Shown in pieces: positions 31,778 through 40,098 of a stretch of 40,098 nucleotides of DNA. The notes under the pieces are model-generated. The model had not been told where the DNA came from and did not search any database. It saw nothing but the letters and a program-made list of their open reading frames with translations. How positions within the stretch are numbered: position 1 is the stretch's first letter; every line of letters starts with the position of its first letter. The stretch is taken from the NCBI GenBank assembly GCA_964370775.1, contig CAYJKT010000028.1, positions 1 through 40,098 on the forward strand, read 5' to 3'. Source of the DNA: SIG603 sp964370775 (GTDB taxonomy: Bacteria; Bacillota; Clostridia; Oscillospirales; Acutalibacteraceae). The translations under genes and the position numbers were made by a program.

Positions 31778-32794
31778 ATGAAATACAACACACTAGGCAG
31801 AACCGGCTTAAAAGTTACTGCAATATCCTTTGGTGGAATTCCAATTCAAAGAGATACTATCGAGAACACAAAAGATGTTGTTGATAAATTAGAAGAATAC
31901 GGCATTAATTACATAGACACTGCTAGAGGGTACACTGTTTCTGAGGAATTTTTAGGTACAGCCTTAAAAGGTAGACGAGAGAAATTTATTTTAGCATCAA
32001 AAAGCATGGTTAGAGATTATGAAGGCATGAAGAACGAAGTTTTAACAAGTCTTCGCAATCTTCAAACTGATTATATAGATATATACCAGTTGCATAATGT
32101 TAAACTTGCTGATTATGAAGCGATATTCTCTGACAACGGAGCGTATCGTGCATTGAAAGAGGCTAAGGAGAATAAGCAAATTGGTTTTATTGGTGCTACT
32201 TTTCATAATATCGACGCACTGAAAAAAGCTGTTGATGACTATAGTGATGTAATAGATACAGTTATGTTCCCTTATAATATAGTTGAAATTCACGGTGAGG
32301 ACGTTTTGATAGAAGCTAAGAAAAAAGGCATGGCTACAATCGCAATGAAATCGCTAGCTGGCGGAAACTTAGATAATTATGATTTGGCTTTAAGATTTAT
32401 TGCAGAGAGCGAAGCTATTGATTTGCAAATCCCTGGTATGGGAAATGTTGAAGAAGTTGATAAAAACGCTAAAGTTGCACTTAACCTAACACCATTAACA
32501 GCTGATGAAAAAAGTGAAGTAATAAAAATTAGAGAAGAATTAGGCAATGAATTTTGCAGAAGATGTGGCTATTGTATGCCATGTACTGTTGGAATTGAAA
32601 TTCCGTCTAACTTTTTATTTGTGAACTACTTAAAAAGATATGAGGGGTTAGCTGAGTGGTCAAAATCTAGGTTTTCTACACTAAAAGTATCACCAGCCGA
32701 ATGTATAGAGTGTGGCAAATGCGAGGCACGATGTCCATACAACTTACCTATAATAAAAATGCTAAAAGAAGTTAAGCAAGCCTTTAACTGTTAA
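31778..32794 (+). CDS. Aldo/keto reductase with C-terminal 2x[4Fe-4S] domain (second)
   Basis: The 338-residue oxidoreductase has the barrel tetrad Asp in YIDTARGY, Tyr in RGYTVSE, Lys in ASKSM and His in YQLHNV. The barrel (about 1-262) is followed by CRRCGYCMPC (about 263-272) and CIECGKCEARCP (about 313-324). It is the same fusion family as the protein at 15308-16438 but clearly divergent in sequence, so not a recent copy. The ATG at 31778 is chosen because GGAGG lies 7 nt upstream and inside the longer TTG frame. It stands alone between its promoter and a strong terminator. Confidence 0.9.
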   Translation: MKYNTLGRTGLKVTAISFGGIPIQRDTIENTKDVVDKLEEYGINYIDTARGYTVSEEFLGTALKGRREKFILASKSMVRDYEGMKNEVLTSLRNLQTDYIDIYQLHNVKLADYEAIFSDNGAYRALKEAKENKQIGFIGATFHNIDALKKAVDDYSDVIDTVMFPYNIVEIHGEDVLIEAKKKGMATIAMKSLAGGNLDNYDLALRFIAESEAIDLQIPGMGNVEEVDKNAKVALNLTPLTADEKSEVIKIREELGNEFCRRCGYCMPCTVGIEIPSNFLFVNYLKRYEGLAEWSKSRFSTLKVSPAECIECGKCEARCPYNLPIIKMLKEVKQAFNC

Positions 32795-32808
32795 ATTAAC
32801 AAACAAAA

Positions 32809-32851
32809 AGTAGCGAACTACCCAAGCTTAGTGCTTTGATAGTTCGCTACT
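32809..32851. terminator. Bidirectional terminator between convergent genes
   Basis: A 12-bp perfect stem, AGTAGCGAACTA (32809-32820) with its complement at 32840-32851, is followed by ATTATTTTT on the plus strand and CTTTTTGTTTG on the minus strand. An inner AAGC/GCTT pair is also present. It ends the aldo/keto reductase gene and the surface-protein gene. Confidence 0.9.
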
Positions 32852-32858
32852 ATTATTT

Positions 32859-35800
32859 TTATCTGTATGTTTGATATTCTTCTGATTCTTCGTTTTTCTT
32901 TCTTATAATAAACATAATAACAACTTGAATAACTGCTACTACTGCAAATATAATACTCCAAATATCAAATATAATCATAGGTTGTGTAAAGTCTTGAGTG
33001 ATGAATAATAATATTACACTAAAGATTGCAAATGCTAGAAGCATAATACTTGTGAAAACTCGTTTCTTACGTTTTTCTTCTTCTTTTTCACTTTCTTCTC
33101 TGTATCTTTCATCTTCTTCATCATCTTTTCTAGGTCTCATTACCATGTAAAGTAATGCTAAAACAATTGCAACAACTGTCATCAATAGGTCGAATAAACT
33201 CCAACCTCCACCTGTTTTTTGGAACGCAGATGCTGATGTCGCTATGCCTCCGTCAACGATTACAACTGATGTATATTCCTCACCATTAAGTGTGATTACT
33301 ATTTCATGCTCACCATCAGGTAGAGTAGCAATGTAATCTGGGTTAATTGTCAAGTTTCCATTTTCATCAATGTTATAGTCGTTTTCGCCTAGTTCTTCTC
33401 CACCAATTTCTACTTTTTCTGGTATCATTGGTTCTCCACCGTTTCCGTCATCTATATTAGGAAGTGGAATTGCACTTGGTGCTGGTGTTGGAGTTGCACT
33501 TGCTTCTTCGTCAGTAGCTTCAGGTTCCTCTGGCTCTGGAGTTGCACTTGGCTCTGGAGTTGGCGTTGCTGTTGGTGTTGGGCTAGCACTTGGGCTTGGT
33601 GTAGGCGTTGCTGTAGGTGCTGGTGTAGCAACTGCCCCTGTCTCATTTTGTGTCCAGTTAGCTGTTATGTTTACATGCACATTTGGCATTGTAAATGTAG
33701 TTGTAGCACTCCACTGGTCTGCTAAGTTAATTGTAACTGACCCGCCATTAGGGAAAGTAACTGTCCAACCACCAAATGTATATCCTGCTCTGCTACCAGC
33801 ATTTATTGTTACTGTTTCACCAGGTTTATAAGTGCCTGTTCCATTACTTGCCGCATAAGAATCATATACATTTACATCATATTTATAATGTGGGTATAAT
33901 GTAACATCTTCATCAACTGGGTCGTTAAAGTCAAATGGTTTTCTTTCGCCTGTATCAGGGTCTTCAACATACCATTCGTCTGGGTGACCACCGTTTGGAT
34001 CTTCTGGGAAATCTGTAGGTTTAGTTACTTTGTCACCGTCATCAACAATATCTTTTTTGAAGTCATCATCGTCAGAGTTTTCGTCTCCATCTGTTTTGCC
34101 CTCAAAAGTAATTGTGTGTTCGTATTGTGGAGTTAAAACTGTGTTTTTCTCTACTACACTAGTTTCAAAATCCCACTTAACATCGCCTTCGTCAAACTTG
34201 CCGTTGTTGTTTTTATCTTCGAACCAAAACTCTGGTTCTCCTTTTGTTGGGTCTTTAGGTGTAGTTACTTTACCACCTACTTCTACTTCTTGTGGTGGGT
34301 TTGTTCCGTTAACTCCGTCGATATTTCCGTTACCGTCTTCAAATTCTACTTTGTAAACTGGTGTTAAGATTATATCTTTTTCAACTGGAGTTCCTTCGTC
34401 TACATCTGTGTTAGGGTCGTCAAAATCATATTCGTTGCCGTCTTGGTCAACCCATTTGTCAGGTATATTATCTACGTCTGGCACATCTGTTTTGTCAACT
34501 GATGTTCCGTCTTCTACTGTTACGTCTTTTCCAGTATCAGGGTTACCGTCTCCGTCTGTGTCGAAATCTACTTTGTGTTCCCAAAACGGTACTAATGTCA
34601 TGCTCTCTGTAACTTTATCGTTATCAAAATCCCATTCTTCGCCAACATCATATTTGTCGTTTCCGTTTTTGTCAACATACCATAGATCTGGTTCACCTTT
34701 TCCAGTTTGTGGATTTGTAGGATCTGAAACATACCCATTTATTTCTACATCTTGTGGTGGGTTAGTTCCATTTTCTGTGTCTACGTTTCCGTTACCGTCT
34801 TCAAATTTAACTATATAAACTGGTGTTAATGTTATGTCTTTATCAACAGGTGTTCCTTCGTCTTCGTCAGGTGTAGCTGGGTCGTCAAAATCATATTCGT
34901 TGCCGTCTTGGTCAACCCATTTGTCAGGTATATTATCTACGTCTGGCACATCTGTTTTGTCAACTGATGTTCCGTCTTCTACTGTTACGTCTTTTCCAGT
35001 ATCAGGGTTACCGTCTCCGTCTGTGTCGAAATCTACTTTGTGTTCCCAAAACGGTACTAATGTCATGCTCTCTGTAACTTTATCGTTATCAAAATCCCAT
35101 TCTTCGCCAACATCATATTTGTCGTTTCCGTTTTTGTCAACATACCATAGATCTGGTTCACCTTTTCCAGTTTGTGGATTTGTAGGATCTGAAACATACC
35201 CATTTATTTCTACATCTTGTGGTGGGTTAGTTCCATTTTCTGTGTCTACGTTTCCGTTACCGTCTTCAAATTTAACTATATAAACTGGTGTTAATGTTAT
35301 GTCTTTATCAACAGGTGTTCCTTCGTCTTCGTCAGGTGTAGCTGGGTCGTCAAAATCATATTCGTTGCCGTCTTGGTCAACCCATTTGTCAGGTGTAGGC
35401 ACTATGCTTGGCACTTTATCTTTATCTACGCCTGTTCCGTCTTCTACTTCAATATCTTTATCTGGGTCAGCAGTTCCGTCTCCGTCTGTGTCGAAGTCTA
35501 CTGTGTGCATTTTAGTAGCATAAGGATATAGGATTACAGCTTCCCACCCATCAAGATAAGTAATATGGTTTCTAGATAATATTGTTCCACTATCCCCAAA
35601 CTCAAATTTTATTCCCTTACCGTTAGGCTCAGTAAACCAACCTTTAAATTCATTACCATTTAATTCTAGTCCATCTCCGTAAAGCTGTGTATCTGCTGTA
35701 ATTTCGTTAGTGATAGTATCTGGATTCAGTGGTACAGTAGAACCCTCAGATATCGAATCAGTTTCAGCAACAATGTAATCTCCATAACCTTCATTTTGCA

Positions 35801-35954
35801 ATATAGATTCAAGATCTTCATCGAATGTCATATCATCAAATATAACATATATCTCATCAATCGCAGGAGATACAACATAATCTCTATTAACTTCTGTTCC
35901 ACTTACTCCGGATTCTCCATCATTAAATATAAACTCATTACCGTCAGCTTCATA
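32859..35954 (-). CDS. Large repeat surface protein, C-terminal part (continues across the N gap)
   Basis: The frame runs open from the N gap to the stop at 32859 (1031 residues) and joins the frame at 35965-38082, so one gene of over 1700 residues is likely. It consists of acidic repeats with DFDTDGDGNPDTG and DGNGNVDTENGTNPP, Asp/Asn-rich loops like calcium-binding thrombospondin type-3 or dockerin-like repeats. A glycine/Trp repeat of the Listeria-Bacteroides type (AGYTFGGWTV) follows. Next come a Pro/Thr/Ala/Ser-rich wall-spanning stretch (PTATPTPSPS and similar), a short Ig-like segment (EKVEIGGEELGENDYNID) and three transmembrane helices with basic-acidic cytosolic loops. No LPXTG motif is seen. 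Role is probably surface display or adhesion. Confidence 0.85.
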   Translation of the reverse strand, partial: YEADGNEFIFNDGESGVSGTEVNRDYVVSPAIDEIYVIFDDMTFDEDLESILQNEGYGDYIVAETDSISEGSTVPLNPDTITNEITADTQLYGDGLELNGNEFKGWFTEPNGKGIKFEFGDSGTILSRNHITYLDGWEAVILYPYATKMHTVDFDTDGDGTADPDKDIEVEDGTGVDKDKVPSIVPTPDKWVDQDGNEYDFDDPATPDEDEGTPVDKDITLTPVYIVKFEDGNGNVDTENGTNPPQDVEINGYVSDPTNPQTGKGEPDLWYVDKNGNDKYDVGEEWDFDNDKVTESMTLVPFWEHKVDFDTDGDGNPDTGKDVTVEDGTSVDKTDVPDVDNIPDKWVDQDGNEYDFDDPATPDEDEGTPVDKDITLTPVYIVKFEDGNGNVDTENGTNPPQDVEINGYVSDPTNPQTGKGEPDLWYVDKNGNDKYDVGEEWDFDNDKVTESMTLVPFWEHKVDFDTDGDGNPDTGKDVTVEDGTSVDKTDVPDVDNIPDKWVDQDGNEYDFDDPNTDVDEGTPVEKDIILTPVYKVEFEDGNGNIDGVNGTNPPQEVEVGGKVTTPKDPTKGEPEFWFEDKNNNGKFDEGDVKWDFETSVVEKNTVLTPQYEHTITFEGKTDGDENSDDDDFKKDIVDDGDKVTKPTDFPEDPNGGHPDEWYVEDPDTGERKPFDFNDPVDEDVTLYPHYKYDVNVYDSYAASNGTGTYKPGETVTINAGSRAGYTFGGWTVTFPNGGSVTINLADQWSATTTFTMPNVHVNITANWTQNETGAVATPAPTATPTPSPSASPTPTATPTPEPSATPEPEEPEATDEEASATPTPAPSAIPLPNIDDGNGGEPMIPEKVEIGGEELGENDYNIDENGNLTINPDYIATLPDGEHEIVITLNGEEYTSVVIVDGGIATSASAFQKTGGGWSLFDLLMTVVAIVLALLYMVMRPRKDDEEDERYREESEKEEEKRKKRVFTSIMLLAFAIFSVILLFITQDFTQPMIIFDIWSIIFAVVAVIQVVIMFIIRKKNEESEEYQTYR
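34414..35343 (-). repeat. Perfect tandem duplication, 465-bp unit (155 codons)
   Basis: The units at 34414-34878 and 34879-35343 look identical along their length as read and keep the coding frame (465 = 3 x 155). The match carries on for about 50 bp past the second unit, to near 35395, before diverging. Each unit encodes VKFEDGNGN through DKWVDQDGNEYDF and beyond. More diverged copies of the same unit flank it. Near-identity implies a recent duplication or gene conversion, and makes this stretch easy to collapse in short-read assembly. Confidence 0.93.
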
Positions 35955-35964
35955 NNNNNNNNNN
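35955..35964. other. Assembly gap (10 N) inside the surface-protein gene
   Basis: Ten N separate two halves of one open frame. Codons end exactly at 35965 on one side and start at 35954 on the other, so the true gap must be a multiple of three for one continuous protein; ten is probably a placeholder. Aligning the flanking repeats suggests roughly three missing residues, the last at a conserved Trp position. Confidence 0.75.
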
Positions 35965-38082
35965 ATCTAATTCATTTTCGTCTAATAAAGTTTTATCTAT
36001 CGTTTTACCAGCTGTAACATATATGGTGACATCAGAATCATCAGCACCATCTGAATATTCGTCAAATGTTACTTTATATGTCCAAGAAGGAACTAATGTT
36101 ATATTGCTTTCAACTACATCGTTTGCAAAATCCCATTCTTCTCCATCATCGATTTCGCCATTGTTATTATAATCGACATACCAACGTGTTGGCGCAGTTG
36201 TAGCAGTTGCAGGTGTAGTTGGTATAACTGTTATTTTTGAACCTACTTTATGAATTTGAGGTGGGTTAGTTCCAGTATCTCCGTCTACGATTCCGGTACC
36301 ATCTTCAAAGTCAACTGTATAATTTGGAGTTAAAAGCAAGTTTTCATCAACTCTTGTACCTGCTACTCCTGTACTTCCAGTACTAGGTATCTCATTAAAT
36401 ATAAAATCATTGCCATATTGGTCTGTCCATTTTACAGGAGCAGTTTCCAAGTTAGGCTTTTTACCTACATCAACAGTTCCACCAGTCGGTACAATAACAG
36501 AAGAATGATCACCACCAATACCATCACCGTCTGTGTCAAAATCTACTATCTTAACATCTTCGTCATTTAAGCCTGGAAGTAAATTTATTTCTCTTTTAGA
36601 ATAATCTCCATTATATATATCTTGTACTACAGTTCCATTTTCTCCAAAGTGCCAAACTAAACCGCCTCCTACATCTACATACCAAGAAATAAAATATTTT
36701 CCATCTAATGTTACACCATTACCAGTAATCAGATCACCTAGCGCATTACCTTCTAAATCTAATGTATCTGAAGTAATAGTGTCACCTATCGCTACGTCAG
36801 CACTATTAAGTATCGTTACTCCATCAGAGTCAAGGAAGTTCACTCTCCAGCTAGGTTCACCTTTTGCGAATAAAAGAATGTACTCATTAGCAACTTCATA
36901 ACCCATTACAGCAGTTAAATCCTCTTGTTCAGCTACTGTAGCATTTTCGTTTGGTGCAAATATCCATTCTTCACCTGCACCCATCGGCTCAGTGTACCAA
37001 CCATCAAAATTTAAAACACCTGATGGATTACCTATTCCTTCAATAGTACTGCCTAATTTAACACTTCCTCTGTCTACTATATCATATTCACTTTCACTAG
37101 ATTTATATTCATTGTCTCTTACAAAAAGCACTTCAACTATTCTGTACGGGCAAAGTGTTAAGTCACTATTAACTCTTGTTACACCACTTTCTCCTATAGC
37201 TCTAGATTCACTACTACCAAATACAACTTCTGTATCTGTACCACATATTATCCAACCATCTGGTTCATAATTCAAATAAAATTCTGCTACTTCTGAAGCA
37301 TAATAATCATAAATCACTCCACCATCTACTATAAGATATTCAGGATCTACTCCGTCTTCTGATACATCAAAAGTAACTGTCCATACTTTTGTAAGGTAAA
37401 GAGAACCACGATACAACATATCAGAAGTTATTACAGTGCCTTCATCTACCTCTGTTGTCTCAGGATTATCATAAACAAAATCTACTAACTCATCTTTAAC
37501 ATCATCATAATACGTCCATCTACCTTCTGGAAGTGTGATACCCTCTGGTAAATCTACTGATTCACCTGCTTTTGCAGGCACAGTAATCTCACCTGGATCA
37601 ATCGCCCAGTCTTGATTTGTGTCATAAACTATTGTTACATCACTTTCGCTAGCTATAGCTCTAGTTCCATCACTGATATTTAATTGGACTTTTACAGTAA
37701 ATTCAGGCAACACTAACCCTTCAGCTAATTTATAGATTTCTTCATCTATAGTAGCAGAGTATGTATATGTACCAATAGTATTAATATCGAATTCTGTGTT
37801 TGCAGTCCATTCTACATCAATAGCATCTGTTGTGTTATCTTCAAAAGTAACATTTAGTGTTGGAAATTTGATTTCCTCCTCACTACCTACTTCTATCACC
37901 TGTACTTCTTCGTCTTCGTTCAAAGTAGCACTAGTTACAACTAGTCGCTCATTTTCTGCGCTTTGAGCATCAGTTGGGGTACTGTTGCTTACAGCATTTA
38001 CGGCAGAAAAAGGCTGAACTACTAGGCCTACCACCATTACTGCTACCATTAAAGTAGCGAGTAGTTTTTTTCTAAGTTTCAT
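35965..38082 (-). CDS. Large repeat surface protein, N-terminal part (continues across the N gap)
   Basis: 706 residues precede the gap. A signal peptide is clear: MKLRKKLLATLMVAVMVVGL then VVQPFSAVNA with cleavage likely after Ala-Val-Asn-Ala. An Ig-like beta-sandwich region follows (IKFPTLNVTFEDNTTDAIDV, NTIGTYTYSATIDEE). Then several repeats with FDGWYTEPMGAGEEWIF, WYVDVGGGLVWHFGENG and DFDTDGDG occur. GGAGAAACG precedes the ATG at 38082. A second in-frame start at 38142 also has a good AAAGGTG site and would add MNNILITVILVTYLTDWRNE; the signal peptide favours 38082. The secreted protein continues to the gap and on to 32859. Confidence 0.85.
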
Positions 38083-38289
38083 TTCGTTTCTCCAATCTGT
38101 TAAATATGTAACTAAAATAACCGTAATTAATATATTATTCATTTTATCACCTTTTTCTATATTTTGCAACATTTTTTACAGTAATTTTACATTTTTTTCT
38201 ATCATTTTCTTCGATTTGATAATTATAATAATAATCCGTTCAATTAATTATGAATTTTCTGTTTATATTGTTAATAATTATTTAAATAC

Positions 38290-38318
38290 TTGCTAATTAG
38301 CTATTACAAATATATAAT
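38290..38318 (+). promoter_or_regulatory. Promoter of the beta-helix protein gene
   Basis: TTGCTA (38290-38295), 17 nt and TATAAT (38313-38318) lie about 44 bp before the ATG at 38362. The remaining DNA between this gene and the surface-protein start is AT-rich and must hold the minus-strand promoter, which I could not place. Confidence 0.65.
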
Positions 38319-38361
38319 TAGATAAAATATAGTAAAATTAATAATGAAAGGTGAACTAGTT

Positions 38362-39492
38362 ATGTACTCAAATGTAAAAAATTTCGGAGCCTTAGGAGAC
38401 GGCAAAACCAATGACACTAAAGCTATTTTAGCAGCTATCGACAACGCTGTGGACGAAACAGGCGTTGTATTTTTTCCACCGGGTGAATATATGATAGAAC
38501 CTATGGAACTACCTAGTCACATCACTTTAATGGGGAATTCAGCTTGGGCGTATCTTGGAACTCGAAAAGACCCAGACGGCAACCCTTACAACCCAGAAAA
38601 CAGAGGCAGAACAATTATATCTCCTATTCATGGTAACGCAAGAGCAATGTTCGACCTAGACGGTAAGTATGGAACTCGAATTATAGGTCTTACGTTAGAT
38701 GGCAAAGATTTAGGCGAAAATATGCATGGAATTTACACACATAACATAGGTAACGAACAACATATTTGTGTTGAAGATTGCAGAATTGAACACTTTACAG
38801 GCAGTGGAATTAGACTTGATAGAGTGTGGGTTTTCTCTATTAGAAGATGTTTGATTAAACGAAACAAAGAGCACGGAATTGATTGCACCAGTGGATACGA
38901 CGGTTGGATTATTGATAATCAGCTTACTGCAAACCAAGGTGCTGGCTTATATGCAAGTGGTGAGGACATCGAAGGTACTGACGAATTCGGTCGCCCAGTT
39001 TTTACCGGAATGGCTACTGTTATGGTGACAGCTAATAGAATAGAATGGAACAGAAAAGGTGGCGCACATCTTACTCAGTCTAACACAATGCAATTTACTG
39101 GCAACAGCATAGACCACAATTTCGGACCTGGAATTTATCTGCATAGCTGTACAAGTGGAACTATTACTGGTAACTCAATACGAAGCAGTGGTATAAGTTT
39201 TGAGAACGAATTTAGCACTCATATTTATGTAGAAGAATGTTTAGGTGTGTCTGTAAGTGGTAATAGTTTGTGGGGTTGGTTTAACAGAAAAGAATACGAT
39301 TTGACAAAAGCTACGCCATACTATAATTATACCGTTAAAAATAACAGAGATTGTATTATTCAAGCAAATGCAGCTTATGAGGGTTGTGGAAAGCAAAATG
39401 TGCTTGATTTAGGTGGAAATGTTAACTGCGAAATTTTCGGAAACCCAGCAAGTTATCCTGATTTGCAAAAATACAACTTAACTGTAAAATAA
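38362..39492 (+). CDS. Right-handed parallel beta-helix (pectate lyase-like) protein
   Basis: The 376-residue protein starts YSNVKNFGALGDGKTNDTKAI, the phrase of the pectate-lyase superfamily (Pectate_lyase_3), followed by a coil of ladder repeats (MHGIYTHNIGNEQHICVEDC, ITGNSIRSSG and NAVVYY-free Asn ladders to about 350). It has no signal peptide, so it is cytosolic or exported by another route. Possible roles are glycan lyase/hydrolase or a phage-type tail protein; no phage genes are nearby. The ATG at 38362 is chosen since AAAGGTG lies 9 nt upstream within the longer frame. Confidence 0.82.
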   Translation: MYSNVKNFGALGDGKTNDTKAILAAIDNAVDETGVVFFPPGEYMIEPMELPSHITLMGNSAWAYLGTRKDPDGNPYNPENRGRTIISPIHGNARAMFDLDGKYGTRIIGLTLDGKDLGENMHGIYTHNIGNEQHICVEDCRIEHFTGSGIRLDRVWVFSIRRCLIKRNKEHGIDCTSGYDGWIIDNQLTANQGAGLYASGEDIEGTDEFGRPVFTGMATVMVTANRIEWNRKGGAHLTQSNTMQFTGNSIDHNFGPGIYLHSCTSGTITGNSIRSSGISFENEFSTHIYVEECLGVSVSGNSLWGWFNRKEYDLTKATPYYNYTVKNNRDCIIQANAAYEGCGKQNVLDLGGNVNCEIFGNPASYPDLQKYNLTVK

Positions 39493-39529
39493 TTTGATAA
39501 AATTAAGTATATTTAATTAAGGGGTTAAA

Positions 39530-39856
39530 ATGGAAGAATTCACGATAAATGAAATGCTTGATATGCAAAGAGATTTGCAAGAAAAGTACAAAGACAAATG
39601 GGAAGGTATTTCCCCAGAGGTTGGCAAAAACAAACTGCTTTGGATGATAGGTGAAGTCGGCGAAGTTATAGACATTGTTAAGAAAAATGGTGGCTCAACA
39701 GCGTGTACTGACGAAGCGTTAAGACATCATTTGATTGAAGAAATGACAGATGTTTTGATGTATTACAATGATGTTTTGCTATGTTATAATATTACATCTG
39801 ATGAACTGAAATCAGTTTATACTGAGAAGTTCTCAAAAAACATGAGAAGATGGTAA
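39530..39856 (+). CDS. MazG-like nucleotide pyrophosphohydrolase
   Basis: A 108-residue all-alpha NTP pyrophosphohydrolase of the MazG-like type. It has MIGEVGEVIDIVKK (about 39-52) and HLIEEMTDVLMYYNDV (about 67-82), the metal-binding Glu/Asp pattern ExxE...EExxD. It probably hydrolyses non-canonical or excess NTPs to NMP and pyrophosphate. AAGGGG precedes the ATG. It lies 37 bp after the beta-helix gene. Confidence 0.87.
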   Translation: MEEFTINEMLDMQRDLQEKYKDKWEGISPEVGKNKLLWMIGEVGEVIDIVKKNGGSTACTDEALRHHLIEEMTDVLMYYNDVLLCYNITSDELKSVYTEKFSKNMRRW

Positions 39857-39858
39857 AA

Positions 39859-40098
39859 TTAGCGTCGAAATTTACAACGAATGTAGTAGACTACTGCATT
39901 TAGATAAATCATAGTTAAAATATACAAATTAACCATATTCACAAAACCCATGCTTACGAACGTGCACAGCTCACCCTTACATAAAGCAGCTGAAATGAGA
40001 ATTTGAAGCAGCTGTCTACCAACAGCAAAAAGCAACCATGAAGTTTGATGTGACCCCCAAAAGTTAGACTTGATAGTGTAGTGACTGATGTTACTACA
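39859..40098 (-). CDS. Open frame running off the right edge, possible membrane-protein C-terminus or repeat-derived frame
   Basis: The minus strand has an open frame of about 79 codons from the window edge to TAA at 39861-39859. Its C-terminal part is hydrophobic and looks like transmembrane sequence (QLLQILISAALCKG, then MGFVNMVNLYILTMIYLNAV) and ends VYYIRCKFRR. The N-terminal part overlaps a probable insertion-sequence end at 40051 and encodes SNFWGS there. It may be a gene truncated by the element, or a non-coding frame in repeat DNA. No family is recognised. Confidence 0.3.
   Translation of the reverse strand, partial: CSNISHYTIKSNFWGSHQTSWLLFAVGRQLLQILISAALCKGELCTFVSMGFVNMVNLYILTMIYLNAVVYYIRCKFRR
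40051..40098 (+). mobile_element. Probable terminal inverted repeat of an IS3-family element (partial)
   Basis: TGACCCCCAAAAGTTAGACT at 40051-40070 resembles the terminal repeat of IS3-family elements in Gram-positive bacteria (TGACCCC..., AAAAGTTAGAC). The TGA end faces left, so the element would extend to the right, out of the window. No transposase is visible. A contig ending in an insertion sequence is common in draft assemblies. Confidence 0.45.

Noticed and set aside
34414..35343. CRISPR array suspected from the repeats
   Set aside because: The repeats are 465 bp, coding and directly adjacent, with no spacers. No cas genes are present.
34030..35523. Long Ser/Pro-rich plus-strand open frames opposite the repeat region
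   Set aside because: They are antisense shadows of the repetitive surface protein. They repeat with the same 465-bp period, lack convincing ribosome binding sites and are not expected to be genes.
38083..38142. Earlier start of the surface protein at 38142
   Set aside because: It has a good ribosome binding site but adds a second hydrophobic stretch before the signal peptide. The ATG at 38082 gives a normal signal peptide. It remains possible as a short leader start.
38362..39492. Prophage tail-spike interpretation of the beta-helix protein
   Set aside because: No capsid, terminase, integrase or tail genes lie nearby, so a phage origin is unsupported.
1..40098. tRNA or rRNA genes
   Set aside because: No cloverleaf with a conserved T-loop, and no rRNA-like sequence, was recognised on either strand by eye.

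Overview
The window is AT-rich DNA that looks like a spore-forming, strictly anaerobic clostridium (Clostridia, Firmicutes). The evidence is a sporulation pair (SpoIVA plus a SipL-type SPOCS/LysM protein), three [FeFe]-hydrogenase-family proteins, many 4Fe-4S proteins, Gram-positive ribosome binding sites and near-consensus sigma-A promoters. The genus cannot be named from the sequence. The left edge cuts a gene. The right edge runs into what looks like the end of an IS3-type element, and there is one 10-N assembly gap, so this may be a whole draft contig or nearly so.

Layout. 1-3101 (minus): start of an unknown gene, then the sporulation operon sipL-spoIVA behind a sigma-E-like promoter. 3238-5404 (plus): a membrane M28-type peptidase and a polysaccharide pyruvyl transferase family protein. 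5471-7712 (minus): serC-serA. 8007-11122 (plus): hydrogenase-associated operon 1, DRTGG protein - RsbW-like ATPase - [FeFe]-hydrogenase-like Fe-S protein - second DRTGG-like protein - PHP phosphoesterase. 11250-14283 (plus): SH3 lipoprotein, two TrkA-type K+ regulators, a PerR-type regulator and an HD hydrolase. 14339-18297 (minus): YitT membrane protein, Fe-S aldo/keto reductase with DegV, and a MerR regulator with a textbook operator. 18434-25847 (minus): oppABCDF followed by a small membrane protein and a cysteine desulfidase-family enzyme. 26253-30798 (minus): hydrogenase operon 2, [2Fe-2S] ferredoxin - PAS-containing sensory hydrogenase (HydS type) - SpoIIE/PP2C phosphatase - complete [FeFe] hydrogenase. 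30999-32794: a 6-PTPS (QueD-like) protein with a zinc ribbon and a second Fe-S aldo/keto reductase, divergently transcribed. 32859-38082 (minus): a very large repeat-rich secreted/membrane-anchored surface protein, split by the N gap and carrying a perfect 465-bp tandem duplication. 38362-39856 (plus): a parallel beta-helix protein and a MazG-like pyrophosphohydrolase, then the right-edge fragment.

The most interesting content is the pair of hydrogenase-linked loci. Together they hold an anti-sigma-type kinase (8351-8779), a PP2C phosphatase (27689-28864), two hydrogenase-fold proteins that keep all four H-cluster cysteines but have lost the proton-relay cysteine (replaced by Ala in one, Ser in the other), and one complete hydrogenase. 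This suggests redox or H2 sensing that feeds a phosphorylation (partner-switch-like) output. That link is inference. The individual families are recognisable from sequence motifs.
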